Assembly: GCA_028285495.1 (NCBI GenBank)
Contig: JANQPB010000014.1
Coordinates: 248,001 to 312,000 of the forward strand
Origin: Acidimicrobiales bacterium
GTDB lineage: Bacteria; Actinomycetota; Acidimicrobiia; Acidimicrobiales; SZUA-35
Reading direction: 5' to 3'
DNA: 64,000 bases
Made by a program: the position numbers and the translations under genes. The notes under the pieces are model-generated. The model made no database searches. It worked only from the letters and a program-made list of their open reading frames with translations, and had not been told where the DNA came from. Positions 33,429-42,281 of this stretch are shown one piece after another; position 1 is the stretch's first letter; every line of letters begins with the position of its first letter.

Positions 33429-34817
33429 TCACGATGCCTGCCGCTTCGGACCGAGCGCGGCGAGTCGGCGGGGCCGGGGGGCCACGCCGTCGCTCGACCA
33501 GCCCGCCCGTTTCCACGACCTGGCGGCCAGGCGCTTGGTCTCGGCTGCGGCGGCCCGGTTGGCCATCAGGATGATGGCGATGACGTCCTCCTGCCCGCCG
33601 TAGCCATGGACCAGCTCGGCCAGGCGACGACGGGTGGTCCGCTCGGGATCGACCACCAGGACCGTCGAGTGGCGCATCTCGATCAACGAGGCGGCCACGT
33701 CGTCGATCGGCGAGTCCGAACCGACCGACACGAGGACACACGCATACCCGGGCAGCCGATCGAGGATCGGTCCACCGTTGCGCCGCTCTCGCATGACGGA
33801 GCCGTCGCTTCCATCGCCGCCGGCGGTCAGCAGCGAGACCTCGGCCTTGCCCTCCGGCTGGTAGACCGCCTCCGTCAACGGCCGCTCGTCGGCCATGACC
33901 TCCTCGAGCCCGGGCTTCCGGGGCAGGCCGAGCCACCAGTGCATGCTCGGGTCGAGCGCGTCGCCGTCGACGACCAGCGTCGGTCGCCCGGAGGCGGTCA
34001 GTGCCTCGCCGAGCCGCAACGGGACCGCCGGTCGGGTGTCTCGACCGTACTGGACGACGGCCATCGCCGGGGCCGACGCCAGGTGGCGTGCGGCGAACGA
34101 GCCGAGTCGGGTCCGGTCCTCGGGGTCGCCGGTGAGCGTGATGCTGGGCACGCCGAGCAGGTCGGTGACGAGCTCCGCCGTCCGGCTGAGCGGCAGCAGG
34201 CCCCGCAGCGGTCGCCAGAGCGCCACGACCTCGGCCAGCACGACCAGGGTGATCAGGAAGGCGACGATCGACTCGCGAATCGGGCGGGGCCAGGCCGGGG
34301 AGCTGGGGGCGATGGCGGGCTCGACGACCTCGGCCACGAGCGCAGTGCCACTGTCGGACGCATCCAGTCGCTCGGCGTCGGCTGCGATCGTGGCCACGAT
34401 GGACTCGGCCATGGCATCGGCCAGGAGCGCAGCCTCCTCGGCGTCGTCGGCCGACGCCATCACGTCGATGAAGCCGGGCGGTTGGGCCCACTCGACGTCG
34501 AGCGCAGCCCCGACCGCGTCACGATCGAGGTCGAGCCCGCTGCGGTCGGCGGCATCGCCGATCGCCGTCGGGGTCTCCGCCAGCTCGGCGTAGACCCGGC
34601 TGGCGTACTCGACCCGGTCCTCGTCGAGCACCAGGCCGCCATCGACCTCGATGCTGAGGCGGAGTGACGCCTCGGCCTCGTAGCGAGGGGAGACGGCGTA
34701 GGTCAGGATGAAGAACACGGCCTCGGCAACGAAGACCGCACCGCCGAGAACCAACCACTTGCGGCGCCAGATCGAGCGCAGGTGGTCGCCGAGACCGGGC
34801 TCCCAGGTCGAGGTCAT
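33429..34817 (-). CDS. Wzz-like chain-length regulator with degenerate BY-kinase domain
   Basis: A 462-residue protein. TM1 at residues about 20-42 (WLVLGGAVFVAEAVFFILTY) is followed by an extracytoplasmic Wzz domain (SPRYEAEASLRLSIEVDGGL) and TM2 near 180-200 (IRESIVAFLITLVVLAEVVA). The C-terminal half resembles a BY-kinase: RPTLVVDGDALDPSMHWWLG then PRKPGLEEVMADERPLTEAV match the Walker A' and switch region. Walker A itself (G-x-G-K-S/T) is absent (AVVQYGRDTRPAVPLRLGEA), and there is no C-terminal tyrosine cluster. It is 91 bp upstream of the flippase gene and likely regulates chain length without kinase activity. Confidence 0.82.
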   Translation of the reverse strand: MTSTWEPGLGDHLRSIWRRKWLVLGGAVFVAEAVFFILTYAVSPRYEAEASLRLSIEVDGGLVLDEDRVEYASRVYAELAETPTAIGDAADRSGLDLDRDAVGAALDVEWAQPPGFIDVMASADDAEEAALLADAMAESIVATIAADAERLDASDSGTALVAEVVEPAIAPSSPAWPRPIRESIVAFLITLVVLAEVVALWRPLRGLLPLSRTAELVTDLLGVPSITLTGDPEDRTRLGSFAARHLASAPAMAVVQYGRDTRPAVPLRLGEALTASGRPTLVVDGDALDPSMHWWLGLPRKPGLEEVMADERPLTEAVYQPEGKAEVSLLTAGGDGSDGSVMRERRNGGPILDRLPGYACVLVSVGSDSPIDDVAASLIEMRHSTVLVVDPERTTRRRLAELVHGYGGQEDVIAIILMANRAAAAETKRLAARSWKRAGWSSDGVAPRPRRLAALGPKRQAS

Positions 34818-35039
34818 CGCCGACGCCCCGGGGCCCGCTCCGACGCCATCGTCGCAGGCGCCCGGTACCGTCCGACCGCTGCGACGCCTCGCCGGTCGAG
34901 CCGGCCGGGAGGGGTCGAGACGCGCCAGAGCGCAACCGGCCCGAAGACATCACTCGTGGACACCCGGTTCAGGCTCAACAACGCTCTCTCGACGACGTGC
35001 TTGACGAACTAGCTAGAAAGACGCCCTCGATGCCCCCGA

Positions 35040-35765
35040 TCAGGCGGGTTGGGTAGTATCACCCGGCACCATCCCGGTCGCCCCATCGCGATCCGGCTCC
35101 GGCGCCCGTGCGGCGTTGCGCCAGTGGTCGACGACGACAACGACGGCGACCGACATCGTGGCCATCTCGCCGCCGTCCTCGACCAGCCCGAGCACGTCGA
35201 TCGCATCGATCACGTCGACCACGACGCCGAAGAAGCCGAGGGCGACGAGCAGCGGCAGCAGTCGCATCGTCAGCGGCCGGGCCACCGATCGATCGCCGCT
35301 CGTGGTGACGGCGATGGCGGTCAGCAGCACGAGGCCGATCGAGGCGGAGACGATGACCTGCCCGGCGTCGCGACCGTCCAGGCCGAACGGTTCATCGAGG
35401 CCGATGCCGTCGGCCAGGAGGTCGCCGAGCGTCTCGTGCACCTCGGCGGCGTCGTCGACCAGGAAGTACCCGAACGTCGCGGCCCACGCAAGGTAGATCG
35501 CCGAGCGATGCCGGCGGTAACACACGATCAAGGTCACGACGATCGCCGCCTCCTTGATGTACTGGAAGATCTCGGGTATGCCCCGATCACGCGAAATCAA
35601 CCAGATACCACCACCGGGAAGTCCGTAGCGGACGTGAATCGCATGGATGGCAATGAGGACGAGGTCGATCGCAGCCAAGGCCAGCAGCAACACGATCACC
35701 TCGCGGGCGATCGAGGCAGTACGTCCCTTGACCCAGCCGATCACGACGGACAGTGAAGTCGACAT
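35040..35765 (-). CDS. Six-helix membrane protein of unknown function
   Basis: A 241-residue protein with about six hydrophobic segments (for example EVIVLLLALAAIDLVLIAIH near the N-terminus, VIVSASIGLVLLTAIAVTTS in the middle and LLPLLVALGFFGVVVDVIDA later). A conserved-looking acidic loop, YFLVDDAAEVHETLGDLLAD, lies between helices. No family is recognised. It stands between the Wzz gene and the divergent glycoside hydrolase, so an accessory role in surface polysaccharide is possible but unproven. Confidence 0.7.
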   Translation of the reverse strand: MSTSLSVVIGWVKGRTASIAREVIVLLLALAAIDLVLIAIHAIHVRYGLPGGGIWLISRDRGIPEIFQYIKEAAIVVTLIVCYRRHRSAIYLAWAATFGYFLVDDAAEVHETLGDLLADGIGLDEPFGLDGRDAGQVIVSASIGLVLLTAIAVTTSGDRSVARPLTMRLLPLLVALGFFGVVVDVIDAIDVLGLVEDGGEMATMSVAVVVVVDHWRNAARAPEPDRDGATGMVPGDTTQPA

Positions 35766-36000
35766 CGGACGGCTCGTCCACCTCGTCCCGATGCCGACTC
35801 GACCCCGAATCGGCTCTGGTCCAGGCTTGGAGCGGCGTCGATGGAGGTGAGAATGTTGGCAAGATCACGGCGGGCTGGCAGCCTGGGCACCGGTCGGGGT
35901 CGGCCAATGGGCCGCCCCGACATCGAGATCACGTCGGTTGGGCCGGCACCAGAGCGGATGAGATGCGGGACATGAACAGCTCGGCAACGAGGGAGAAGTG

Positions 36001-37212
36001 GTGAGAGACCGGCGACCGCTTCCGGGCTCGTCGATGATCGTCTCCAGCCCGATGACGATCCTATGCATCGCGTTGGCGATGCTCGTCATTGCCTGTTCAG
36101 CACCGGTCGAACCACTGCTATCGGACGAAAGAGATGGTGTCGCGATCTTCGGTTTCTCGCCGGGGGCGGAGCTGCGCCAGCAGGACGACGCGCACCTCGC
36201 CGGCGACCTCGCGGCCATGGCCGAGATCGGCGCGGCGTGGGTCCGCCTCGACGTCGACTGGTCGGTCGTCGAGGCCGAGCGCGGCCGGTACGACTGGTCG
36301 GCCAACGACCGGCTGGTCGACGCAGCCATCGCCGCCGACCTCGACGTGCTCGGCATGCTCGCCTACACGCCGGCGTGGGCCCGTCCCCCGGGGACCGACG
36401 ACAAGCACCCACCGATCGACGACGAGGGCTTCGCCGAGTTCGCAGCGGCGGCGGTCGCCCGCTACGGCCCGAGCGGGGTGCGGGCGTGGGAGGTCTGGAA
36501 CGAGCCGAACTCGGCGCTCTTCTGGTCGACGGGCCCCGACCCGGCCGGCTACGGGCGGCTGCTCCGGGCCACCGCGGCGGCGATCCGGTCGGCCGACCCG
36601 GACGCCACCATCGTGAGCGGTGGTCTCGCCCCCGGGCTCGACCGCCCCGACGATGGCTGGCTCTCGCCGGAGACCTTCCTCGACGAGCTCGTGCGGGCCG
36701 GGGCCCTGGTCGACGTCGACGCCGTCGGTGTCCACCCCTACAGCTACCCGGCCCGTCCGTTCGATCCCGACAGCGCGGCCTGGAACACCTTCCTCCGGCT
36801 GCCGGCCCTGTACGAGCTGATCGCCGAGACCGGCGCGGGGCCAACGTGCCTCTGGATCACCGAGTACGGCGCACCGACCGGTGACCACGATCGAGCGGTG
36901 AGCGAGAGCGAGCAGGCGGCGATGCTGGTCGAGTCGCTCGACGCCGCCGACCGGTGGCCCTGGCTCGGCCCGATCCTGCTCTACGCCATGCGAGACTTCC
37001 GGCAGGCGCCGGACGATCTCGAGTGGAACTTCGGGATCCTCCGTGTCGACGGCACGCCGAAGCGCGCCTGGCACGAGCTGCTCGCCCGTCGGACCGAGCG
37101 GACCGGGACCGACGGCGCCGCCCCGCCGCTGGACGTCGAGCAGCAGCCCGAGGCCACGCTGGCCGGCGGGCCGGACTGCCGGGCCGGCGGCCACCGAGGC
37201 GCAACGTCGTGA
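36001..37212 (+). CDS. Secreted lipoprotein glycoside hydrolase (clan GH-A)
   Basis: GTG 36001 has GGGAG 5 bases upstream. The N-terminus is a lipoprotein signal (ILCIALAMLVIACSAP, lipobox ending A-C). The domain is a (beta/alpha)8 glycosidase: WVRLDVDWSVVEAERGRYDW at the start, VRAWEVWNEPNSALFW with the acid/base Glu, DAVGVHPYSYP, and CLWITEYGAPTG with the nucleophile Glu, as in GH5/GH39-type enzymes. It probably trims or remodels the polymer made by the neighbouring EPS cluster on the cell surface. The final 40 residues are low complexity. Linkage specificity is unknown. Confidence 0.87.
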   Translation: MRDRRPLPGSSMIVSSPMTILCIALAMLVIACSAPVEPLLSDERDGVAIFGFSPGAELRQQDDAHLAGDLAAMAEIGAAWVRLDVDWSVVEAERGRYDWSANDRLVDAAIAADLDVLGMLAYTPAWARPPGTDDKHPPIDDEGFAEFAAAAVARYGPSGVRAWEVWNEPNSALFWSTGPDPAGYGRLLRATAAAIRSADPDATIVSGGLAPGLDRPDDGWLSPETFLDELVRAGALVDVDAVGVHPYSYPARPFDPDSAAWNTFLRLPALYELIAETGAGPTCLWITEYGAPTGDHDRAVSESEQAAMLVESLDAADRWPWLGPILLYAMRDFRQAPDDLEWNFGILRVDGTPKRAWHELLARRTERTGTDGAAPPLDVEQQPEATLAGGPDCRAGGHRGATS

Positions 37213-37532
37213 TGGTCGCGGTTCGGGGTCGGCTCGGGCCGACCGATGGCCCCTCCCGCGCTCGTGCCCTCGACCGAGAACCAGCCGTCGACCCGGACCC
37301 CGTTCGGCCCGGCGACCGACCCGGCGACCTCCTGGTGAGGGGCCAGCGGTCCGAGCGGGGCGTACTCGTCGTCGGCGTGGCGACCGGTTGGTGTCGTCTC
37401 CCGACCGTCGGCGTACTCGGCAGGCTCCCGGTCGCCCATGAGGTCGACCATCGACACCGGCCCGTCCTCGTATGGAGCGGTGGCGACGAGCCGACTCGCA
37501 GGGTCCTCATCGAGCGTTCCGTAGCCCGGCAT
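36981..37532 (-). CDS. Possible small hypothetical protein overlapping the glycoside hydrolase 3' end
   Basis: The first part (ATG 37532, MPGYGTLDEDPASRLVATAP and on to about 37215) has coding-like composition and lies outside any other gene. The rest overlaps the glycoside hydrolase gene on the other strand for over 230 bp, which is unusual, so it may be a chance extension of a shorter gene or noise. No family is recognised. Confidence 0.33.
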   Translation of the reverse strand: MPGYGTLDEDPASRLVATAPYEDGPVSMVDLMGDREPAEYADGRETTPTGRHADDEYAPLGPLAPHQEVAGSVAGPNGVRVDGWFSVEGTSAGGAIGRPEPTPNRDHHDVAPRWPPARQSGPPASVASGCCSTSSGGAAPSVPVRSVRRASSSCQARFGVPSTRRIPKFHSRSSGACRKSRMA

Positions 37533-37574
37533 GGTCCTCCCCGGCTGTGGTCGGTCGTCTGGCCGCCGGTGCCG

Positions 37575-37934
37575 TCAGGACAGGAGAGCCGCCCGCTGGC
37601 GGTCGAACTCGTCCTGGGTGATGAGGCCCTTGGCCCGGAGTCCGTCGAGCTTCTCGATCTCGTCGGCGATGCTGTAGCCGGCCGCCACCTGCTGCTGCTT
37701 CACCGCCTGCTCGAAGGCGGCGACCCGCTCCCGGTCCTGCTCGGTGACCGGCCGGGTCACGATGTAGACGAGGGCGCCGAGCAGCGGGAGGATGAGGACG
37801 CCGATGAGCCAGACGACCTTCATGACGCCGCTCAGGTCGCGACGGTCGAAGATGTCGACGACGACCCGGAACCAGAGGATGGCCGCGGGGATGAAGACGA
37901 AGAACAGCAGGACGAGGTCCCAGAAGCTGACCAT
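37575..37934 (-). CDS. SHOCT-domain small membrane protein
   Basis: The start at 37934 has AAGGAGT 8 bases upstream. The 119-residue protein has two helices (MVSFWDLVLLFFVFIPAAI and VMKVVWLIGVLILPLLGALV) with a phospholipase-D-N-terminus-like pattern, then a linker and a SHOCT end: IADEIEKLDGLRAKGLITQD then EFDRQRAALLS. SHOCT proteins mediate oligomerisation. It is 164 bp from the PhyH gene and in the same direction; a promoter may lie between. Confidence 0.85.
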   Translation of the reverse strand: MVSFWDLVLLFFVFIPAAILWFRVVVDIFDRRDLSGVMKVVWLIGVLILPLLGALVYIVTRPVTEQDRERVAAFEQAVKQQQVAAGYSIADEIEKLDGLRAKGLITQDEFDRQRAALLS

Positions 37935-38097
37935 GATCGTGACTCCTTGTCGATGGCTGGGTGAATGACTCGATGGATGGATGCGAGATCGATGTCCACC
38001 GAGCGCCAAACTACGTGACGGGTGGCTCGTGCACCATGCTGTCGGCGCCAGCGAGGGGGAAGCGGCCGCCCGAGCCGGGCACGTGGTCGGCGCGTTG

Positions 38098-38940
38098 CTA
38101 CAGCGTCGGGGCCCGTTCGACCGGACGCTCGGCGCCCTGGTAGAGGAGCTCTCGGAGGGCGACGCCGGCGCGCCGGTGGAACTCGACGGCGACCGGGTCG
38201 AAGTCTCGCTGCGGGCGTGGGGTCAGCGCGAAGTGCCCGTGGTCGTCGGTCCCGCGGACGAGGGTGGCGAAATCCCAGTCGACGAGGATCTGCCTGGTCC
38301 TCGTCGGCATGTACTGCAGCGACAGACCGATGCGCCGGTCGTCGGTCGTGTTCGGCCCCGATCCGTGGGCGAGGCGGACGCTGTGCATCGACATCTGGCC
38401 CGGCTCGAGCGCCATCGAGGCGACCTCTCGCTCGGAGACGTCGATCTTGAGCTCCTGGCCCCGCGTCAACATGTTGTCGGCGTTGTAGGTCTCGTCGTGT
38501 TGGAGGAGCTCCCGGTGGCTCCCGGGGATGACCGACATCGCACCGGCCGCCTCCGAGGCGGGTGACAGCGCGATCCACACGTTGACGAGGTCGTCGTTGT
38601 CGAGTCCCCAGTACTCGAGGTCCTGGTGCCAACCGACGTAGCTCGGCGAACCCGCCTCCTTGATCCAGAAGATGGAGTTCCAACACAGGATGTCCGGGCC
38701 GATCAGATCCTCGACCGCGTCGAGCAGGGTCTCGTGGCGCATGAGCTCATCGACCCACGGCCACAACAGGTGGCCACCGGCCCGCTCGGCGCCGCCGATC
38801 GGGCCGCCGGTCTCGGCCTCGTAGGCCTCGAGCTTCGCCCTCGCCTCGGCCGCCTCGGCCGCGGTCAGGAGATCGAGCGGCGCGAGATAGCCGCGTCGGC
38901 GGTAGTGGTCGACCTGGGCGTCGGTCAGGTGCTTCGGCAT
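38098..38940 (-). CDS. Phytanoyl-CoA dioxygenase (PhyH) family Fe(II)/2-oxoglutarate oxygenase
   Basis: A 280-residue double-stranded beta-helix oxygenase. It starts PKHLTDAQVDHYRRRGYLAP, the usual PhyH entry. Iron ligands are the His and Asp of VGWHQDLEYWGLD and the distal His of MHSVRLAHGSGPNTTDDRR, where the Arg binds 2-oxoglutarate. The segment AAGAMSVIPGSHRELLQHDE is also standard. It probably hydroxylates a small acid, amide or lipid. It lies downstream of the Baeyer-Villiger gene (132-bp spacing, with a tandem repeat between), so co-expression is possible. Confidence 0.92.
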   Translation of the reverse strand: MPKHLTDAQVDHYRRRGYLAPLDLLTAAEAAEARAKLEAYEAETGGPIGGAERAGGHLLWPWVDELMRHETLLDAVEDLIGPDILCWNSIFWIKEAGSPSYVGWHQDLEYWGLDNDDLVNVWIALSPASEAAGAMSVIPGSHRELLQHDETYNADNMLTRGQELKIDVSEREVASMALEPGQMSMHSVRLAHGSGPNTTDDRRIGLSLQYMPTRTRQILVDWDFATLVRGTDDHGHFALTPRPQRDFDPVAVEFHRRAGVALRELLYQGAERPVERAPTL

Positions 38941-39005
38941 CGCGGTCCCCTCGTTGCCTGCCGTGACCGGTCGGTCTGGTCCGGTGCCGAGAAGCGTACC
39001 CGTGG

Positions 39006-39037
39006 GGTTGCGGAGCGGTCAGGTTGCGGAGCGGTCA
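39006..39037 (+). repeat. Perfect 16-bp tandem duplication upstream of the PhyH gene
   Basis: GGTTGCGGAGCGGTCA occurs twice back to back (39006-39021 and 39022-39037). It sits between the BVMO stop and the PhyH start and could be a duplicated binding site or a slippage product. Confidence 0.8.
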
Positions 39038-39072
39038 GGGGCCGGCGTCGATGGCTCGGACCGGGTCCGGGG

Positions 39073-40719
39073 TCAGCGGCACTCCTCGAACACGAACCCG
39101 TGGAAGCCGTCGTCGGCGATCTCGGCGAGACGGTCGAAGTACTGCGAGCCCCGGAGGTGGGCGAGGAACTGGCGGGGCTTCCCGGGGATGTTGGCCCCGG
39201 TGTACCACGAGTTGGTGCGGGGGTAGAGGGTGCGCTCGGCCATCGAGGTGATCTCGTGATCCCAGGCGGCCTCGGCGTCGTCGGTCGGCTCCATGGCCCC
39301 GAGCCCGGCCTCGTCGAGGTGGCGGATGCACCGTGCGATCCACGCCGTCTGCCGCTCGCCGCCGAGCGGCATGGTGAACAGCACCCCGGGCGAGCCCGGC
39401 CCGTGGATCATGAACAGGTTCGGGTAGCCGGCCATCATCATCCCGAGGTAGGTGCTGAACCGGGTGTCCCACTTCTCGGCCAGGCTCACGCCCCCGCGAC
39501 CCGTCGGGTTGATCTTCAACATCGAGCCGCTGACGGCGTCGAAGCCGGTGGCCAGCACCAGCATGTCGATCGGGTGCTCGCCGTGCTTGGTCAGCACGGC
39601 GGTCTCCGTGAACGCCTCGATCGGGTCATCTCGCAGGTCGACCAGCGACACGTTGTCGCGGTTGTAGGTCTCGAAGTACCCGTTGTCGAGGATCAGCCGC
39701 TTCGTACCGAAGTGGTAGTCGGGCAACAGCTTCCTGGCCGTCTCGGGGTCGTGCACGATCGAGCGGATCTTGCCCCGGACGAACTCCGACACCTCCTCGT
39801 TCAGCTCCTCGTCGACCAGCACGCCGACGAAGCTGTTGATGGCCAGGTGCATGCCGCCCTCGGCCCACATCTGCTCGTAGCGCTCGTGGCGCTCGTCCGC
39901 CGTGTGGTCGGAGGCCCGGAGCCGGCTCGTCGGGAACGGCCAGCCGCCACGCCGGTTCATCGACTCCCGCAGGTTCGGCCAGTCCTCCTTGTACCGGGCC
40001 GCCTCCTCGGCGGTCAGTGGCCGGTTCCTGGCCGGCAGCGAGTACTGCGGCGTCCGCTGGAACACGGTGACGTGCGTCGCCTGCTTGGCGATCTCGGGGA
40101 TCGACTGGATGCCGGACGACCCGGTGCCGATGACGCCGACCCGCTTGCCGGCGAACGAGACGGGCTCGTGGGGCCAACGTCCGGTGTGGTGACACTCGCC
40201 GGCGAAGTCGTCGATGCCGGGGTAGTCGGGCTTGTTGGCGACGAAGAGGGCACCGGTGGCGCAGATCAGGAACCGGGCCGACACGCGGTCGCCCCGATCG
40301 GTCTCGACCGTCCACCGCTGGCCCGCCTCGTCGTAGGTGGCGCCGGTGACCCAGGTCTCGAACTGGATGTCCTTCGACAGGTCGAAGCGCTCGGCCACGT
40401 GCTCCAGGTAGGCGAGCACGTCGGGGCCGGCGGTCTGGGTCTCGCTCCAGTCCCAGTCGTCGACGAGCTCCTGGGAGAAGGTGAAGGCGTAGAACGGGCT
40501 GCTCGGGGCGTCGACCCTGGCCCCCGGGTAGCGGTTGTACCACCAGGTGCCGCCCACGCCGCCGGCGCTGTCGAACGCCCGGACCGACAGCCCCAGCTCG
40601 TCCCGGAGGTGATGCAGCGCGTAGAGGCCGCCGAAGCCGGCGCCGATGATGATGGCGTCGCACGCGTCGGGGGACGTGTCGTCGGCCGCCGAGTTCGCGT
40701 TGGTGCCGGTCATGACCAT
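39073..40719 (-). CDS. Flavin-dependent Baeyer-Villiger monooxygenase
   Basis: The ATG at 40719 has GGAGG 8 bases upstream; GTG 40734 is less likely. The 548-residue protein has the FAD Rossmann motif IIIGAGFGGLYALHHL, the NADPH motif VGVIGTGSSGIQSIP and between them the type I BVMO fingerprint FAGECHHTGRWPHE (F-x-G-x-x-x-H-x-x-x-W-P). GGVGGTWWYNRYPGARVD is also diagnostic. It inserts oxygen next to a ketone to give an ester or lactone using NADPH and O2. It is close to the PhyH, dehydrogenase and P450 genes, consistent with degradation of an alicyclic or steroid-like substrate. Confidence 0.94.
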   Translation of the reverse strand: MVMTGTNANSAADDTSPDACDAIIIGAGFGGLYALHHLRDELGLSVRAFDSAGGVGGTWWYNRYPGARVDAPSSPFYAFTFSQELVDDWDWSETQTAGPDVLAYLEHVAERFDLSKDIQFETWVTGATYDEAGQRWTVETDRGDRVSARFLICATGALFVANKPDYPGIDDFAGECHHTGRWPHEPVSFAGKRVGVIGTGSSGIQSIPEIAKQATHVTVFQRTPQYSLPARNRPLTAEEAARYKEDWPNLRESMNRRGGWPFPTSRLRASDHTADERHERYEQMWAEGGMHLAINSFVGVLVDEELNEEVSEFVRGKIRSIVHDPETARKLLPDYHFGTKRLILDNGYFETYNRDNVSLVDLRDDPIEAFTETAVLTKHGEHPIDMLVLATGFDAVSGSMLKINPTGRGGVSLAEKWDTRFSTYLGMMMAGYPNLFMIHGPGSPGVLFTMPLGGERQTAWIARCIRHLDEAGLGAMEPTDDAEAAWDHEITSMAERTLYPRTNSWYTGANIPGKPRQFLAHLRGSQYFDRLAEIADDGFHGFVFEECR

Positions 40720-41148
40720 GGGACTCGCCTCCACTGCTCGCCGGGCGGCTGGTGACGCTCACCGCCAGGACGTGGCCCCCTCACCATGCCACGGGCGGCA
40801 GGACGGGGCACATCCGCCGAACCGGACACCCGGCAGCTGCGCCGAGATCGACGGCGGGGCACTCCACCCGAGCCGGCGACGCTCGCCGCAGGACGAACCC
40901 CGGGGGTTCCGTGGCCCCGAGCGGGAGGGGCCGACCCCGGGCTCGGCCGGCGAGGACGTCAGCACCCCCCGCCCGCTCCCCGGTCTCCTGCCACAGGTCG
41001 ATGGCGTCGCCGGTCAGCACGCCGGTCACACCGAACGCCGGGAGGTGGCGGCCGACCCGGTCGTCGGCCCGATCGGGTCAACGGCGCCGTTCGCTCCGGC
41101 TCCGGCATGTCGCGGGGCGCGTCGACCGAGCGCAGGTGTCAGACTGCG
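40720..41148. other. Divergent intergenic region between BVMO and Ldh2-type genes
   Basis: No convincing coding sequence. Frames with an ATG at 41107 or earlier extend the rightward gene but have no supporting ribosome-binding site and depart from its family. It should contain both promoters. No clear palindrome was found. Confidence 0.45.
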
Positions 41149-42150
41149 GTGGTGGCGACCGTCTCCCTGACGCTGGACGAGATCGACGACCTGGCCCGGG
41201 CGGTCCTGGTGGCCAACGGGTGCGACGACGAGAACGCCGCTGCGCTGGCTCGGACCCTCACCGCAGCGGAGCGTGACGGGACGGTGTCGCACGGCCTGTA
41301 CCGGTTGCCCGGCTGTGTGGCGTCGCTGCGGAGCGGCAAGGTCGACGGCCGCGCCCGACCGGCAGAGGAGCCGCTCACCCCGGCGGCCATCCGCGTCGAC
41401 GGGAACCGCGGCTTCGCCTCGTTGACCCTCGAGGACGGCGTGCCCCGGCTGGCCGCCGCGGCCAGCGAGCTCGGCGTCGCCGTGCTGTTGATCCGCAACA
41501 GCTTCCACTTCTCGGCGCTGTGGCCGGAGGCCGAGGCGATCGCCGCCGAGGGGTTGGTCGGCCTGGCCTGCACCGTGCACACGCCGATGGTCGCACCGTT
41601 CGGGGCGAGCGAGGCCTTCTTCAGCACCAACCCGCTCGCCTTCGCCTGGCCCCGTCCGGGCCGGGAGCCCTACGTGTTCGACATGGCCACCGCGGCGATG
41701 GCCCGAGGCGAGATCGGGGTCGCGGCCCGCGACGGGCAGGAGATCCCGCTCGGCGTCGGGCTCGATGCCGGCGGGAGCCCGACCACCGATGCGGCCGCGG
41801 TGCACGACGGCGGGGTCATCCTGCCGTTCGGCGGCTACAAGGGCTCGGCGATCGCCACGATGATCGAGCTGTTGGCGGCCGGGCTCGTCGGCGACTGGTT
41901 CAGCTACGAGGCCGCCGAGGTCGACAACGGTGACGGCGGGCCCGCCATCGGCGGCCAGTTCCTGCTCGCGCTGTCGCCCGAGGTGCTGGCCGGGCCCGGG
42001 TGGGCCGACCACAGCGAGGCGTTCCTGACCCGCCTCGGCTCGCTCGACGGGGTGCGGGTGCCCGGTCAGCGACGCTTCGCCAACCGCCGCTCGACGGCAC
42101 CGCGACAGGTCGACGCCGAGCTCGTGGCCTCGCTCCGGACCATGTGCTGA
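41149..42150 (+). CDS. Malate/L-lactate (Ldh2/MDG) family NAD(P)-dependent dehydrogenase
   Basis: I place the start at GTG 41149 or 41152; upstream ATG 41107 adds a non-conserved leader. The roughly 333-residue protein shows LARTLTAAERDGTVSHGLYR, with the S-H-G-x-x-R motif, VLLIRNSFHFSALWPEAEAI with the proton-relay His, and GASEAFFSTNPLAFAWPRPG, the family's nucleotide-binding S-x-x-x-F-x-T-N-P-x-A-F-A-x-P. GVILPFGGYKGSAIATMIEL closes the active site. Members reduce or oxidise 2-oxo and 2-hydroxy acids, ureidoglycolate or cyclic imino acids. Substrate here unknown. Confidence 0.86.
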   Translation: MVATVSLTLDEIDDLARAVLVANGCDDENAAALARTLTAAERDGTVSHGLYRLPGCVASLRSGKVDGRARPAEEPLTPAAIRVDGNRGFASLTLEDGVPRLAAAASELGVAVLLIRNSFHFSALWPEAEAIAAEGLVGLACTVHTPMVAPFGASEAFFSTNPLAFAWPRPGREPYVFDMATAAMARGEIGVAARDGQEIPLGVGLDAGGSPTTDAAAVHDGGVILPFGGYKGSAIATMIELLAAGLVGDWFSYEAAEVDNGDGGPAIGGQFLLALSPEVLAGPGWADHSEAFLTRLGSLDGVRVPGQRRFANRRSTAPRQVDAELVASLRTMC

Positions 42151-42241
42151 GCGAGCGACCGCCGGTGCCGGACCTGGGGCCAGACCAACCGCGTCCGGGC
42201 GGTTCGGCCCGGGTCTCGCAGCCGGGGAACGTGGGCGCAGC

Positions 42242-42271
42242 TTGCCCGCACTCCTGGACAAGCTGTACAGT
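42242..42271 (+). promoter_or_regulatory. Promoter and palindrome before the TetR gene
   Basis: TTGCCC (42242-42247) and TACAGT (42266-42271) are spaced 18 bp apart and fit -35 and -10 elements. The palindrome CTGTACAG (42263-42270) overlaps the -10. The ATG follows at 42282, so the TetR protein may autoregulate from this site and be translated from a very short leader. Confidence 0.45.
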
Positions 42272-42281
42272 ACCCAACAAG

